Shown one piece after another: positions 46,251 to 55,187 of a DNA stretch of 64,000 nucleotides (the first letter of the stretch is position 1; each line of letters starts with the position of its first letter). The position numbers were made by a program, and so were the translations under genes. The stretch covers positions 1 to 64,000 of the forward strand of contig NZ_LZSY01000116.1 of assembly GCF_001665625.1 (NCBI RefSeq), given 5' to 3'. The DNA is from Mycolicibacterium peregrinum (GTDB lineage Bacteria > Actinomycetota > Actinomycetes > Mycobacteriales > Mycobacteriaceae). A model generated the notes under the pieces. That model did not search any database and was not told the DNA's origin. It worked only from the letters and a program-made list of their open reading frames with translations.

Positions 46251-46262
46251 AACGATGGCTAC

Positions 46263-47462
46263 GTGGCCACCCTCACCAGCACACAGGCCCGCCGCATCGC
46301 CGTTGCGGCCCAGGGATTTCACGAATCCAAACCCCGCGGCCCGGTCACCCGCGCGCATCTGCGCAGGTTGATCTCCCGCATTCAGGTGCTGCAGTTGGAT
46401 TCGGTGTCGGTGGCGGTACGGGCCCACTACGCGCCGGTGTTCAGCCGACTGGGGCCGTACGACCGCGATGCGCTGGACCGGGCGGCCTGGTCGCACAGCG
46501 CGCGTTCACCCCGGCTTCTGACCGAGTACTGGGCGCACGAGGCTGCGCTGATGGCGGTCGAGGACTGGCCGCTGCTGCGGTGGCGGATGCGGGAGTACAC
46601 GCACGGGCGGTGGGGTACCGAGATCGTCCGGAAGAATCCCAAGTTGGCCGACGACATCGTGGCTGCGGTCGCTGAGCTCGGGCCGTCGACCGCCGGCCAG
46701 ATCGAGGCACATCTCGAGTCCGAGCCGCGCGGCCGCAAGGGTCCGTGGTGGGACCGCAGTGAGACCAAGTGGGTCGCAGAGGCGCTGTGGTCCTCGGGCG
46801 TCCTGACGACGGCCACGCGGGTCGGCTTCGCCCGGCACTACGACCTCACCGAGCGGGTGCTGCCGGCGGAGGTGCTGACTCGGCACGTCGACGACGACGA
46901 AGCGGTCCGGGAACTGACCTTGCGCGCGGCGACCGCACTGGGGGTCGGCACCGAGGCCGACATCCGCGACTACTTCCGGATGGGTGCGCGGCAGGTCAAG
47001 CCGGCGATCGCCAAGCTGGTGGCCGACGGGCAGCTCGAGGCCGTCGACGTCGACGGCGCCCCGGCCTACCTGCGTGCGGGCCAGACGGTTCCGCGGCGCG
47101 ACCGCGGGACCGCACTGCTGTGCCCGTTCGACCCGTTGATCTTCTTCCGGCCCCGGGTGGAGCGGTGGTTCGATTTTCACTACCGCATCGAAATCTACGT
47201 ACCCGCGCCCAAACGCCAATTCGGTTACTACGTATGGCCGTTTCTGCTCGACGGAGAACTGGTAGCACGAGTCGACCTCAAACGGACCGATGCGGCGCTG
47301 CAGGTATTGGGCGCATTCTCCGAAGACGGCCGCGACCGTTCGCGGGTCGCAGACGCGTTGGCGGAGGAGTTGCAGTCGATGGCCGCATGGCTCGGGGTCG
47401 ACGACGTGACCGTCGGTCCGCGCGGTGATCTCGCCGACGCGCTGCGCGTGGCGTTGCGGTGA
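46263..47462 (+). CDS. YcaQ/AlkZ-like winged-helix DNA glycosylase
   Basis: A 399-residue protein of the HTH_42 (YcaQ) family: SISRIQVLQLDSVSVAVRAHYAPVFSRLGPYD near residue 45 with the QLD (Q-phi-D) catalytic motif of YcaQ-type glycosylases, then TEYWAHEAALM, a winged-helix segment and FDPLIFFRPRVERWFDFHYRIEIYVPAPKRQFGYYVWPFLLDGELVARVDLKRT. This family unhooks interstrand crosslinks or alkylated bases. GTG 46263 was chosen because the frame upstream is only tandem repeat. Confidence 0.85.
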   Translation: MATLTSTQARRIAVAAQGFHESKPRGPVTRAHLRRLISRIQVLQLDSVSVAVRAHYAPVFSRLGPYDRDALDRAAWSHSARSPRLLTEYWAHEAALMAVEDWPLLRWRMREYTHGRWGTEIVRKNPKLADDIVAAVAELGPSTAGQIEAHLESEPRGRKGPWWDRSETKWVAEALWSSGVLTTATRVGFARHYDLTERVLPAEVLTRHVDDDEAVRELTLRAATALGVGTEADIRDYFRMGARQVKPAIAKLVADGQLEAVDVDGAPAYLRAGQTVPRRDRGTALLCPFDPLIFFRPRVERWFDFHYRIEIYVPAPKRQFGYYVWPFLLDGELVARVDLKRTDAALQVLGAFSEDGRDRSRVADALAEELQSMAAWLGVDDVTVGPRGDLADALRVALR

Positions 47463-47666
47463 GTGCGACGTGGCCGTTCGAGTCGAGTAACAAGGACAAC
47501 GGCGATGTATCGCCACGAGCAGCGTAGCCACACCGCCCATTCACACGTACGAGACTCGAGCGTCGACATCGTCGGCTACACAACGTAACTGGGCTACCGA
47601 CGTACCCGCCGGCACTGAGCGACCAGAGCGGTACCCGGTCTACTACTCATCCGTAGTGCAGGGCGA

Positions 47667-47924
47667 TCATCGCTGATTGACGGCCAGTGCGGGGGCGTCG
47701 CCGTAAAAGCGGTCGCTACGTCGCTGCCACGCGGCGGTGCGGGTCAACCACCAGTCGTAACGTTGAACCTCAAGATGGCAGTCCGGCTCCGCATGCTGCT
47801 GGGCCCACCGCACGGCGGTGCGTTTGCGCCAGAACCCAGCGATCGGCATCACGCCGCCGTCAGGGCGGTGCATGAAGACATACCATCCAAAACTCAACGG
47901 GACCCCCCGGCCACCATCAGACAA
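47667..47924 (-). CDS. Hypothetical protein
   Basis: An 85-residue reading frame with a TTG start (47924): aromatic- and Trp-rich (FGWYVFMHRPDGGVMPIAGFWRKRTAVRWAQQHAEPDCHLEVQRYDWWLTRTAAWQRR). The composition is protein-like rather than antisense noise, but I recognise no family. An inverted repeat lies just at its start. The 204 bp between the YcaQ-like stop and this gene hold nothing I can identify. Confidence 0.45.
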   Translation of the reverse strand: MSDGGRGVPLSFGWYVFMHRPDGGVMPIAGFWRKRTAVRWAQQHAEPDCHLEVQRYDWWLTRTAAWQRRSDRFYGDAPALAVNQR

Positions 47925-47952
47925 GATTACCTAGACAAGCATACTAATCTTG
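47922..47952. promoter_or_regulatory. AT-rich inverted repeat at the start of the 85-residue gene
   Basis: CAAGATTA (47922-47929) is inversely repeated as TAATCTTG (47945-47952). The stretch also has two AGACAAG copies and is unusually AT-rich for this genome. It overlaps the TTG start, suggesting an operator or promoter. Confidence 0.4.
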
Positions 47953-48067
47953 CTGCCGGCCGGCACGGTTGGCCGGGCGGACCATGCCGACTACTGCGCG
48001 TTCGCCCAGTAGTCGGGGGATCCGCCCGGATGCCATCCCCCGTTGTAGCGTTTGGTGGAGGCCTCTT

Positions 48068-49141
48068 TCAGTCGTGCGCGCCCGTGCTCACCACCAATCG
48101 GCCGGTGGTCTCGCGGGCGGCCATCCGCGCCAACGCCTGCGGCAGTTGATCCCACTCCACGTTGTCGCCCACCACAGTCTGCAGCCGGCCGGTACGCATC
48201 AGCTCGAGAATCTGCACGTGGGCGTCGAGGCCCTCGGAGCGCGCCGGCCAGTTGAACCCGAGCGTGCGGCGCACGGCCAGGGGATCGGTCACATAGACCA
48301 GGCAGACCCCGCACACATCGAAGTTGCCGTAGGCGATCGGACGCGGCGAGATGTAGTCGCCGTCTTCGAGGGCGATGTCCTCGGCGAACCCTGCCATCAG
48401 GTGACGTCCGTTGAATCCCATGCAGCGGAACGTATTCGTCGTCACGCTTCCGCCCACCGCGTCGAACGCGACGTCGACGCCGCGGCCGTAGGTGAGGTCC
48501 ATGACCTGCTCGACCCAGTTGTCGTCGCGGTAGTTGACGGCGTGGTCTGCGCCCAGCTTCCGGCAGAGCTCCAGCTTCTCCTCGCTGCCGGCGGTGGCGA
48601 TCACCTTGGCGCCCAGCGCCTTTCCGAGGACCAGCGCACCCGACCCGGTGCCACCGGCCGCCGCGTGCACCAGCAGCGTCTCACCGGGTTGCAACCGGCC
48701 GCGTTCGCGTAGTGCGAACCAGCCCAGATGGAACGGGTAGTGCAGGGCGGCGCCGTCGACGTCGCTGACCCACTCCGGCAGATCGAGCACTGTCGCCGCG
48801 TCGACGATGGCGTACGACGCATACCCTCCGAAGGCCATCACCGGGATCCCGACCACGCGGCGGCCGACCAGATGTTCGGCACCCAGGCCCGCACTCTCGA
48901 CCACTCCGACCGCTTCCATGCCCGGCACGAACGGCGGCTGCAGGGGCAGCGTGGTGTAACGCCCCTTGATGATGTCGATGTCGTTGAAGTTCAGGCAGAA
49001 CGCGCGGACTGCGACGCGGACTTCGTTGGGGCCGGGTGCACGCACCTCGACGGTTTGGCGTTCGAGTACCTCGGTGGGTTCGCCGAGCGCGGTGGCCACC
49101 CAGGCCTCCGCTGTGATGGGCTGTGGTGCAGGCTGGTTCAT
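48068..49141 (-). CDS. Zinc-independent quinone oxidoreductase (MDR family)
   Basis: A 357-residue medium-chain dehydrogenase/reductase of the quinone-oxidoreductase type: NFNDIDIIKGRY, PPFVPGMEAVGVVE and the NADPH loop HAAAGGTGSGALVLGKALGAKVIATAGS. It lacks the zinc-ligand Cys set of alcohol dehydrogenases. ATG 49141 overlaps the sulfotransferase stop by 4 bp; it is the last gene of the TetR-DUF1214-sulfotransferase operon. Substrate unknown. Confidence 0.85.
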   Translation of the reverse strand: MNQPAPQPITAEAWVATALGEPTEVLERQTVEVRAPGPNEVRVAVRAFCLNFNDIDIIKGRYTTLPLQPPFVPGMEAVGVVESAGLGAEHLVGRRVVGIPVMAFGGYASYAIVDAATVLDLPEWVSDVDGAALHYPFHLGWFALRERGRLQPGETLLVHAAAGGTGSGALVLGKALGAKVIATAGSEEKLELCRKLGADHAVNYRDDNWVEQVMDLTYGRGVDVAFDAVGGSVTTNTFRCMGFNGRHLMAGFAEDIALEDGDYISPRPIAYGNFDVCGVCLVYVTDPLAVRRTLGFNWPARSEGLDAHVQILELMRTGRLQTVVGDNVEWDQLPQALARMAARETTGRLVVSTGAHD

Positions 49142-50403
49142 TTGTCCTCCGTAGGGGTGAGAAAGCGCTCGCGGTAGGCGCGGAATCGCTCGGCCAGGGC
49201 GGCCGGATCGAGCTGTAGATCGGCCGGGTCGTAGATGACGCCCCCGTAGCGCCCGCGGGGGTGTTCGGTGAGGAAGTCGCTCATGGCCGCGCGGACGTCG
49301 TCGCCGAACGGCTGGTCGGCGAGCCGGTAGATGTCCGCGAGCGTGGCCCGCTCGTCGGCCATGAAGTCGTCGAACCGGACGTCGATGGACTGCCCGGTGG
49401 GCAGCACATCGCGATCCCGGATACAGCCGGCGAGCAGATCGTCGATGCGGCCCAACCAGTATCGGGTCACCTTGGCCACGTCGGGCTGCGTGACCGCCAT
49501 CCGCATCGAGTAGCAGATCATGGTCATCATCGACAGCGTCACCTCGACCGGATCGCGGTGCGTGACAATGAAAGTGGCATCGGGGAAGGTAGCGGCCAGG
49601 GTCGGGAACTGCTCGAGGTGCTGGGGTGATTTCAGCACCCAGCGGGTTCCCCCGCGCAACCACTGCATGGCCTGCAGGCTGCGCTTCACATGCGCATAGG
49701 ACGGCGCCTGATCGTGTGCCTTGTAGTGAGCCGCGAAGCTCGGCACGTAATACATGGTTTCCCAAAGCATCCCGGAAATGTCATTTGCCAGGAGCTGGAT
49801 CTCCTCATGGGCGTGCTCGACGGTCATGTCGTGCATCCGCTTGAACTCCGGCATCGAGGAGTTGATCAGTTCGAGGCCGGCAGCGCAGCGGTCCCCCCGG
49901 GGTCCGGGTGTGTCTTCTTCCCCGGGCGCGGGCACCGGCTCGAGGCTCTCCCAGTACGGCAGGTGGCGCAGCGCGGGATCCGCGGCGAGCAGGTTGTGCA
50001 GATGCGTGGTGCCGGTGCGGGGCAGACCGCAGATGATGATCGGCCGCTCGATCGCGATGTCCTCGATCTCGGGATGGTCGGCGATCAGTGCCTCCAGCCG
50101 CAGCCGATTGACCAGGCTGCCCACCAGCTGCTCGAAGGCCATTGCCGTGCCGGAGTCGCACAGGCCGGCTTCCTCACGCAGCGCGGTACACAGCACGTCG
50201 AGACGTTCCCGGAACGCCGGGTCACCGAAATCATCCAGCCCGGACCGCTCGGTGGCGGCCGCCAGCAGCGCCTCGGGGTCCAGCTCCAGATTCGCACCGT
50301 AGGCGGCCAGTCCGTCGCGGATCGGTTGGGCGGCGGCAGGATAGACAGGGTTGGCCAGGTCGTCGAACCGGATGGGGGCGGGACGCTGCAGGTCGGCGGT
50401 CAC
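49138..50403 (-). CDS. Sulfotransferase family protein
   Basis: A 421-residue protein with the PAPS 5'-phosphosulfate loop IICGLPRTGTTHLHNLLA (residues ~120-137) and the 3'-phosphate-binding VTHRDPVEVTLSM. It belongs to the large actinobacterial sulfotransferase_3 family, which sulfates lipids or other hydroxyl compounds. GTG 50403 overlaps the DUF1214 stop by 4 bp. The acceptor may be a product of the coupled DUF1214 protein or oxidoreductase. Confidence 0.84.
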   Translation of the reverse strand: MTADLQRPAPIRFDDLANPVYPAAAQPIRDGLAAYGANLELDPEALLAAATERSGLDDFGDPAFRERLDVLCTALREEAGLCDSGTAMAFEQLVGSLVNRLRLEALIADHPEIEDIAIERPIIICGLPRTGTTHLHNLLAADPALRHLPYWESLEPVPAPGEEDTPGPRGDRCAAGLELINSSMPEFKRMHDMTVEHAHEEIQLLANDISGMLWETMYYVPSFAAHYKAHDQAPSYAHVKRSLQAMQWLRGGTRWVLKSPQHLEQFPTLAATFPDATFIVTHRDPVEVTLSMMTMICYSMRMAVTQPDVAKVTRYWLGRIDDLLAGCIRDRDVLPTGQSIDVRFDDFMADERATLADIYRLADQPFGDDVRAAMSDFLTEHPRGRYGGVIYDPADLQLDPAALAERFRAYRERFLTPTEDK

Positions 50404-51476
50404 AGGGCCGCGACTTCGGCCACGTCGACCACCCGACACTGCGGGTGTGCGGGGGTCTCGTCGGGCAGGAACCAGCGCAGCCAGATCAGGCCCTTGGGCC
50501 GGCCGGCTGTCGAGACCCAGTTCGGGTGGCCCGGGTCCTTGTCGCTGATGACGATCCGCCACGACCCGTCCGGTTCGTAGGTGACATGGGCGCCGTTGAT
50601 CGTGACGCGTTCGTGCGTGTAGTCGAAGGTGTGCAGGAACGGATTCCACAGGCAGAGGTTCCAGAACACGCACTCGGGCGAGGTGCCCTCGATGATCAGG
50701 GCCTGATCCGGTTCAAGGTCGTAAGCGCCCATGGCGTACGCCGCGTCGGCGGCTGACCACCCGTAGGCGTTCTGGGGGACCGGGAACGGTGGGTGCAGCT
50801 GGTTGGCGGGCTCAACCCTGGTGGGCAGGAAGGAAACCTGCTCGTGCAGCCAGGCCTTGGCGTACCGGAAGCGGCGGGCCAGATCTGCGGCGCTGTCGGA
50901 CCGCCGGGCGGGCGGGTCGAGCGCCTCGATTCGCCACGTCGGGCGGCGGTCGGTGGTGGGATCGTTCAGATAATCACGGGTCAAGGCGAATTCGGTGTCG
51001 GCGTCCAGCTTGAGCCAGGCGCCCGGGTGGGAATCGGGGCTCATGATGAACTCGAAGTTGCCGTCCTCGTCGAACTCCAGGTCGCGGTTGTTGATCGTGC
51101 CGACGATGCGGTCGCTGTAGCGGCCTTCACCAGGCCCGCCGTAGACGGTCATCGACAGGTACACCGCATCACCGCGGTTGCCGGTGACTCGATAGGTGCG
51201 CGCCGGGTTCAGCGGTGCGAGCTGATAGAACGCATCCGAATTGTCACCGCCCCACTTGAGGTACGGGCTGATGACGTCGACAAGGATGGGCTTGTCCCGG
51301 TCACCCCACACGTAGGCGTCGACGCTGACCCGCAGCAGGCTGAACGTGAGGCGGTACCCGTCGAGCAGATCGGGTTCGCTCAGCGCGGGCTCGGCGGTCA
51401 GCAATTTCTGCTCGATGCCGCGCAGCTCGTCGAGCAGCGCGTTGAACGCCTCTGACAATTCGGCCTTGTCGGTCAT
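50400..51476 (-). CDS. DUF1214 family protein
   Basis: A 358-residue protein. The C-terminal third (QNAYGWSAADAAYAMGAYDLEPDQALIIEGTSPECVFWNLCLWNPF...ITINGAHVTYEPDGSWRIVISDKDPGHPNWVSTAGRPKGLIWLRWF) matches DUF1214, a beta-rich domain of unknown function. ATG overlaps the TetR stop (4 bp) and its stop overlaps the sulfotransferase start. No signal peptide is visible. Confidence 0.8.
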   Translation of the reverse strand: MTDKAELSEAFNALLDELRGIEQKLLTAEPALSEPDLLDGYRLTFSLLRVSVDAYVWGDRDKPILVDVISPYLKWGGDNSDAFYQLAPLNPARTYRVTGNRGDAVYLSMTVYGGPGEGRYSDRIVGTINNRDLEFDEDGNFEFIMSPDSHPGAWLKLDADTEFALTRDYLNDPTTDRRPTWRIEALDPPARRSDSAADLARRFRYAKAWLHEQVSFLPTRVEPANQLHPPFPVPQNAYGWSAADAAYAMGAYDLEPDQALIIEGTSPECVFWNLCLWNPFLHTFDYTHERVTINGAHVTYEPDGSWRIVISDKDPGHPNWVSTAGRPKGLIWLRWFLPDETPAHPQCRVVDVAEVAAL

Positions 51477-52084
51477 GGTCGGTCCTTCTTTCGTGGTTGT
51501 TTACGTCCTGCTCCTTCGGTCAGCAAGGAGCACAATCGATCTGCGGTGTCGTCGACATCGATGTCCGGTTCCATGTGCGCGGCGTAGAACGCGGTGCCGA
51601 TCAACGCTTGGTAGACCATGTCGACGTCGACATCGGGACGGACCCGGCTCTGCTCCACGCCTGAGGCGACCAGAGAGCGGAAGGCGCCCTTGGTCTGCTC
51701 ATCGAGCAGTTGCTGGGTCTTGATGTGTAGTTCCGGGTCGCGGCGACGTTCGGTCAGGATGCCGAGTGCGGCGGCCTCCACCACGGGATCGCGCCAGAAG
51801 GTGAGTACCGCCGACGTGAAGCCGCGCAGGTCGGCGTCGAAATCTCCTGAGAGCGACAGCAGTTCACCACCAGGTGGCTGGCCGAAGGCGGCATCGAAGA
51901 CGAGGTGGGCCTTCGACGGCCACCGCCGATAGATGGTGGGCCGGCTGACGCCGGCCTCGCGGGCGATGGCCTCGATCGACAGTTGGTCGTAGCCGTCACG
52001 TGCGAGCAGGTCGCGGGTGGCGCGCATGATGTCGTGCTGAGTTTGTGGATCACGTGGCCGTCCCGGGCCTGTGAGCGAGGACAC
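51473..52084 (-). CDS. TetR-family regulator
   Basis: A 203-residue TetR protein: HTH LSIEAIAREAGVSRPTIYRRWPSKAHLVFDA (residues ~35-65) and a TetR_C_11-like helical domain. It is the first gene of a four-gene operon with DUF1214, sulfotransferase and oxidoreductase, all joined by 4-bp overlaps, so it probably autoregulates the operon. A dyad lies just upstream (52092-52109). GTG start. Confidence 0.85.
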   Translation of the reverse strand: MSSLTGPGRPRDPQTQHDIMRATRDLLARDGYDQLSIEAIAREAGVSRPTIYRRWPSKAHLVFDAAFGQPPGGELLSLSGDFDADLRGFTSAVLTFWRDPVVEAAALGILTERRRDPELHIKTQQLLDEQTKGAFRSLVASGVEQSRVRPDVDVDMVYQALIGTAFYAAHMEPDIDVDDTADRLCSLLTEGAGRKQPRKKDRP

Positions 52085-52091
52085 ACGATTA

Positions 52092-52109
52092 AGTTACGAT
52101 GCGTCACGT
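52092..52109. promoter_or_regulatory. Putative TetR autoregulatory dyad
   Basis: TTACGATGCGTCACGTAA has 5-bp arms TTACG/CGTAA around 8 bp, 8 bp upstream of the TetR start codon. TAACTT on the minus strand overlaps it and could be the -10. Confidence 0.45.
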
Positions 52110-52227
52110 AATTAGGTCAAGAGGCAAGTTGGTCTGGATGCGCGCCGCTGTCGACACCGGGGTCGTGGTTGTCGTCGAACAGCAGCCCTGCCGTCGAAAC
52201 CGACGCGGAGATCCGCCAGGAGAGCGG

Positions 52228-53013
52228 TCAGGTCCCGCGGTCAATCAGGTCGAACACCATCACGGCATGTGAAAACCGTTGTGGGGTAACGCCCACCGGG
52301 CCATAAGGATGGTCGAGCATGAAGACGAGGAAGAGCAGCAGGGCCAGCAGCACAGTGACGGTGCTGACCAGGATCATGTGGGCGCGGCTGCTCTCGAGGC
52401 GCATGAAGCTGGCCAGCGTGATCAGTACCAGGCTGCCGAAGATCAGGGCGCACCACAACAAGACGGGTATGCGTGGACTGGAGTTGAGGATGCGCGCACT
52501 GCGGTCCGAGGTCAGGACAGCCAGTTGGCTGAGGAACTGACTGTTGATCGGGCTGGCGGTCGAGTCCGACTTGGCAGTGCCGACGATGCGATACATCTCA
52601 GTGAGTGCGTGTCGGCCGTTGTTGCTGATGGCGCCGAACTCTTCCTTGCCCCATCCGGGACCCTGTACCGCTGCGGTGTAGGCGCGCAGCTGTTCACGCA
52701 CCTGGGTCTGTTCCGGCTGCGGCATGGCCACCGTCTGGCGGTACATGGTGACCAACGTCGAGGCTTCGTTGGACACGTTCGTCTGCGCGGAGAGATATTG
52801 CTGCCATCCGACGACAACGGTGAACCCCAGCAATGCACCGTAGACGAGGCCGACGACGGTGAGGAACGGTGACAACACCGAGTTGTGCTCAGGGCGGGTG
52901 TCGCGCGCGATGACGCGGCTGGCGAGCAACACGCTGCCGACCGCCAGCGCCACGGCGCCGACGACAACCACCGCAAGCAGGAGCCAGGTTCCGAACAACC
53001 CGAAGTCGCCCAT
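52228..53013 (-). CDS. DUF4239 (bestrophin-like) membrane protein
   Basis: About 261 residues with two N-terminal membrane segments (WLLLAVVVVGAVALAVGSVLL; SPFLTVVGLVYGALLGFTVVVGW), an extracytoplasmic helical region and two C-terminal segments (LLWCALIFGSLVLITLASF; VTVLLALLLFLVFMLD). This layout is DUF4239, distantly related to bestrophin channels; function unproven. ATG 53013 or TTG 53034 may be the start. No operon partner; 118 bp upstream of TetR holds nothing recognised. Confidence 0.75.
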   Translation of the reverse strand: MGDFGLFGTWLLLAVVVVGAVALAVGSVLLASRVIARDTRPEHNSVLSPFLTVVGLVYGALLGFTVVVGWQQYLSAQTNVSNEASTLVTMYRQTVAMPQPEQTQVREQLRAYTAAVQGPGWGKEEFGAISNNGRHALTEMYRIVGTAKSDSTASPINSQFLSQLAVLTSDRSARILNSSPRIPVLLWCALIFGSLVLITLASFMRLESSRAHMILVSTVTVLLALLLFLVFMLDHPYGPVGVTPQRFSHAVMVFDLIDRGT

Positions 53014-53082
53014 AGATGAGAAGGATGCCAGCAAACTTCCCGTCGCGAAGGCGGATCGATCGGTTTGGGGGCCGGTTCCCGA

Positions 53083-53379
53083 TCAGATCATCTGCAGTGC
53101 GGCGAGGCAGACATCGGTGGACCCGAAGGCGTTGTTCGGCTTGACGCGTTTGTGGGCGACGCCGCCGTACCGCCTCTCGGAGAAGATGATGCGGCCGTCG
53201 GGGCTGAACCCGATTTCCAGCTCCGTGACCACGCCGGTGGCGCTGAGCAGAGGGTGTTCCCACACCATCGTGCGGTACTCCGCATTGGGGCCGCTGTCGA
53301 AGATCAGGTCCCAGTCTTTCTCGTTGGCGCGTTCGCGGACCAGGTCCAGCATCTCGTAGTACACGGCGGTTCCTCTCAT
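53083..53379 (-). CDS. Conserved hypothetical protein
   Basis: A 98-residue protein MRGTAVYYEMLDLVRERANEKDWDLIFDSGPNAEYRTMVWEHPLL... with LEIGFSPDGRIIFSERRYGG, an alpha-then-beta pattern. I recognise no family. ATG 53379 has AAGGAAAAGTG at good spacing. Cytosolic. It lies 49 bp upstream of the DUF4239 gene, same strand. Confidence 0.65.
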   Translation of the reverse strand: MRGTAVYYEMLDLVRERANEKDWDLIFDSGPNAEYRTMVWEHPLLSATGVVTELEIGFSPDGRIIFSERRYGGVAHKRVKPNNAFGSTDVCLAALQMI

Positions 53380-53533
53380 GATCACTTTTCCTTGCTTGGT
53401 CTCGGGGAGATACGTTGCGCGGCAGGGGCGCCGACGGTTGTGTCGAGCGTCCTGCACGTCGTGCCTGGCGTCTGTCGGCTGATCGGACCACGGCCGGGAC
53501 GGCGCCGCATCCGCCGATCGGGGGACACGGACG

Positions 53534-53574
53534 GACGAATTGGTCGCTGCCCCTCGATCAGCGACCAATTCGTC
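53534..53574. terminator. Hairpin with perfect 16-bp arms
   Basis: GACGAATTGGTCGCTG (53534-53549) is inversely repeated at 53559-53574 around a 9-nt loop. It follows the lipoprotein stop (53590, minus strand) by 15 bp, so it likely terminates that gene. No T-run is seen. Confidence 0.65.
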
Positions 53575-53589
53575 GGTCTCGGGGACACC

Positions 53590-54033
53590 TCAGCGCCCGG
53601 GCAGGACCTGGGTGACGGTGGCTTGTAGATCAGCGCCTTCTGGGCCGTCGAGTGTGGTTTCGCGGTCGAACGTGGCGATACCGTCACCGTCGATGGTGAA
53701 GTTGCCGATCTGCGTCTGATCACCACCCGTGACCCGGAAGACCACGGTGGTCTTGTCCGGCAATGGCTTTGAGCTCACGTGCTGCGGATTGATCGTGTAC
53801 CGGTAGATACAGCCCGCCGATCCGAAGCACTTCTGCTCGGTGACGACCACCCCGATGACAAAATCAGCTGCGGTGGGTGGCGACGCGACCGGGGCCGGTG
53901 TCGACGACTCCCCGGCGTCCCACTTCGGTGCGCCGCTGGGATTCGCCGAGACCCGGTCCGGTGAAACACAGCCCGCGAGCGCCGCGGCGAGGAGCGTCGC
54001 GGCCAGGGTTGCGCGAATGATCGTGCGTAGCAT
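53590..54033 (-). CDS. Putative lipoprotein
   Basis: The 147-residue product starts MLRTIIRATLAATLLAAALAGC, a clear signal peptide with lipobox LAGC, then a Pro/Ser/Thr linker and a small domain with two Cys (EQKCFGSAGCIYRYTINPQ). GGAAGG precedes the ATG. I recognise no family. It is probably monocistronic, ending in the 16-bp hairpin. Confidence 0.75.
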   Translation of the reverse strand: MLRTIIRATLAATLLAAALAGCVSPDRVSANPSGAPKWDAGESSTPAPVASPPTAADFVIGVVVTEQKCFGSAGCIYRYTINPQHVSSKPLPDKTTVVFRVTGGDQTQIGNFTIDGDGIATFDRETTLDGPEGADLQATVTQVLPGR

Positions 54034-54188
54034 CGAGAGACCTTCCAATTCAGGTGGGTGGGCCGGGTGGCGGGACAGGGTCCAAGCTGTGAATCCGCCG
54101 CCCGGTGTCCGGGGAACAGGACAGTAAAGAGGAAGGGTCTGACAAGTTCGGTCAGGCGACCGCCAGGTTCGAGGGTGAGAACACCGGC

Positions 54189-55085
54189 CTAGATGGCTTC
54201 TTCCGGTCTCGCCGGCCCGGGTTGTGGGGAACTCTGCGCCCGCTCGTACTCGGCGGCGCTGGATACGGCGAGTGCGACGGCGCCGCCGACGGCCGCGATG
54301 AAGGCGATGACCACGAGAGCGCCGTACCCCGGTCGCGAAACATCGCCCAGCAGGACCACACCGACGATGCCGGGTACCACCGTTTCGCCCACCACCAATG
54401 CCGCAGCCACCCCGTTCACCGATCCGACCTGCAGAGCGACGGTGAACAGGTAGAAGCCACCGAGACCGGCGAGCACCACGGCCCACGTCGCCGGGTCAGC
54501 GATCAGTACACGGAGGTTCAGTGGATCGAGACCGTCCACTAGCCGAATCGCCACCGCCATCGCCCCGTAGAGCACGCCGGCGATCAGACCCGCGGGCACG
54601 GCCGCGCTCTTCCCGAGCAGTCGGACCAGTGCGGCGCCCAGGCCCAGGATGACCGCCGACACCACGAGGACACCCCAATGCATCACTGCGCCGGGATCGC
54701 GGTCACCCAGACGTCCGGCGGTGGCGCCCAGGATGCACAGCGCCACAAGAACTATGGCGATGGCGGTCCAGTCGCGTCGGTGCAGTCGCACCTGGAGAAC
54801 GAAGATGCTCAGCACCGCGGTCACCACGAGGTTGGCGCTGATGATCGTCTGCGACAGGAACAGTGGAATCAACCGCGCCGAGACCAGGCTGCCCACGAAG
54901 CCGAGAAGGTCGAGCGCCATGCCTACGATGAAGATCGGTGCCAGCATCGCGCCGATCGTCGACCGCAGGGTAGGGCCGTTGTCGGCGCCCGACGTCACCG
55001 AACGTCCCGCGGCATACGACTGCAGCACCGAGGCCGTGCCGTAACCGACACACGCCAGTAGCGCCGCGGCCACGCCGATCAGCAT
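54189..55085 (-). CDS. DMT/EamA-like transporter
   Basis: A 298-residue polytopic protein with about nine or ten hydrophobic segments and internal similarity of halves, typical of the drug/metabolite transporter superfamily as seen in mycobacterial membrane proteins (MLIGVAAALLACVGYGTASVLQSYAA; LFLSQTIISANLVVTAVLSIF). Likely exports or imports a small metabolite; substrate unknown. No operon partner is within 100 bp. Confidence 0.75.
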   Translation of the reverse strand: MLIGVAAALLACVGYGTASVLQSYAAGRSVTSGADNGPTLRSTIGAMLAPIFIVGMALDLLGFVGSLVSARLIPLFLSQTIISANLVVTAVLSIFVLQVRLHRRDWTAIAIVLVALCILGATAGRLGDRDPGAVMHWGVLVVSAVILGLGAALVRLLGKSAAVPAGLIAGVLYGAMAVAIRLVDGLDPLNLRVLIADPATWAVVLAGLGGFYLFTVALQVGSVNGVAAALVVGETVVPGIVGVVLLGDVSRPGYGALVVIAFIAAVGGAVALAVSSAAEYERAQSSPQPGPARPEEAI

Positions 55086-55187
55086 TGCGGACCGTCGGAG
55101 GGCGCAGGTGCCATCGGGGCAACGCGGATCATCAGCAGAGTCTAGGAGCGCGTGCCCTCCGCTTCGGGCGAATTGGGGGCCTGCACG

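Noticed and set aside
46098..46262. N-terminal extension of the YcaQ-like protein through the 34-bp repeats
   Set aside because: The extension is repeat-encoded and cycles through frames; GTG 46263 gives the family N-terminus.
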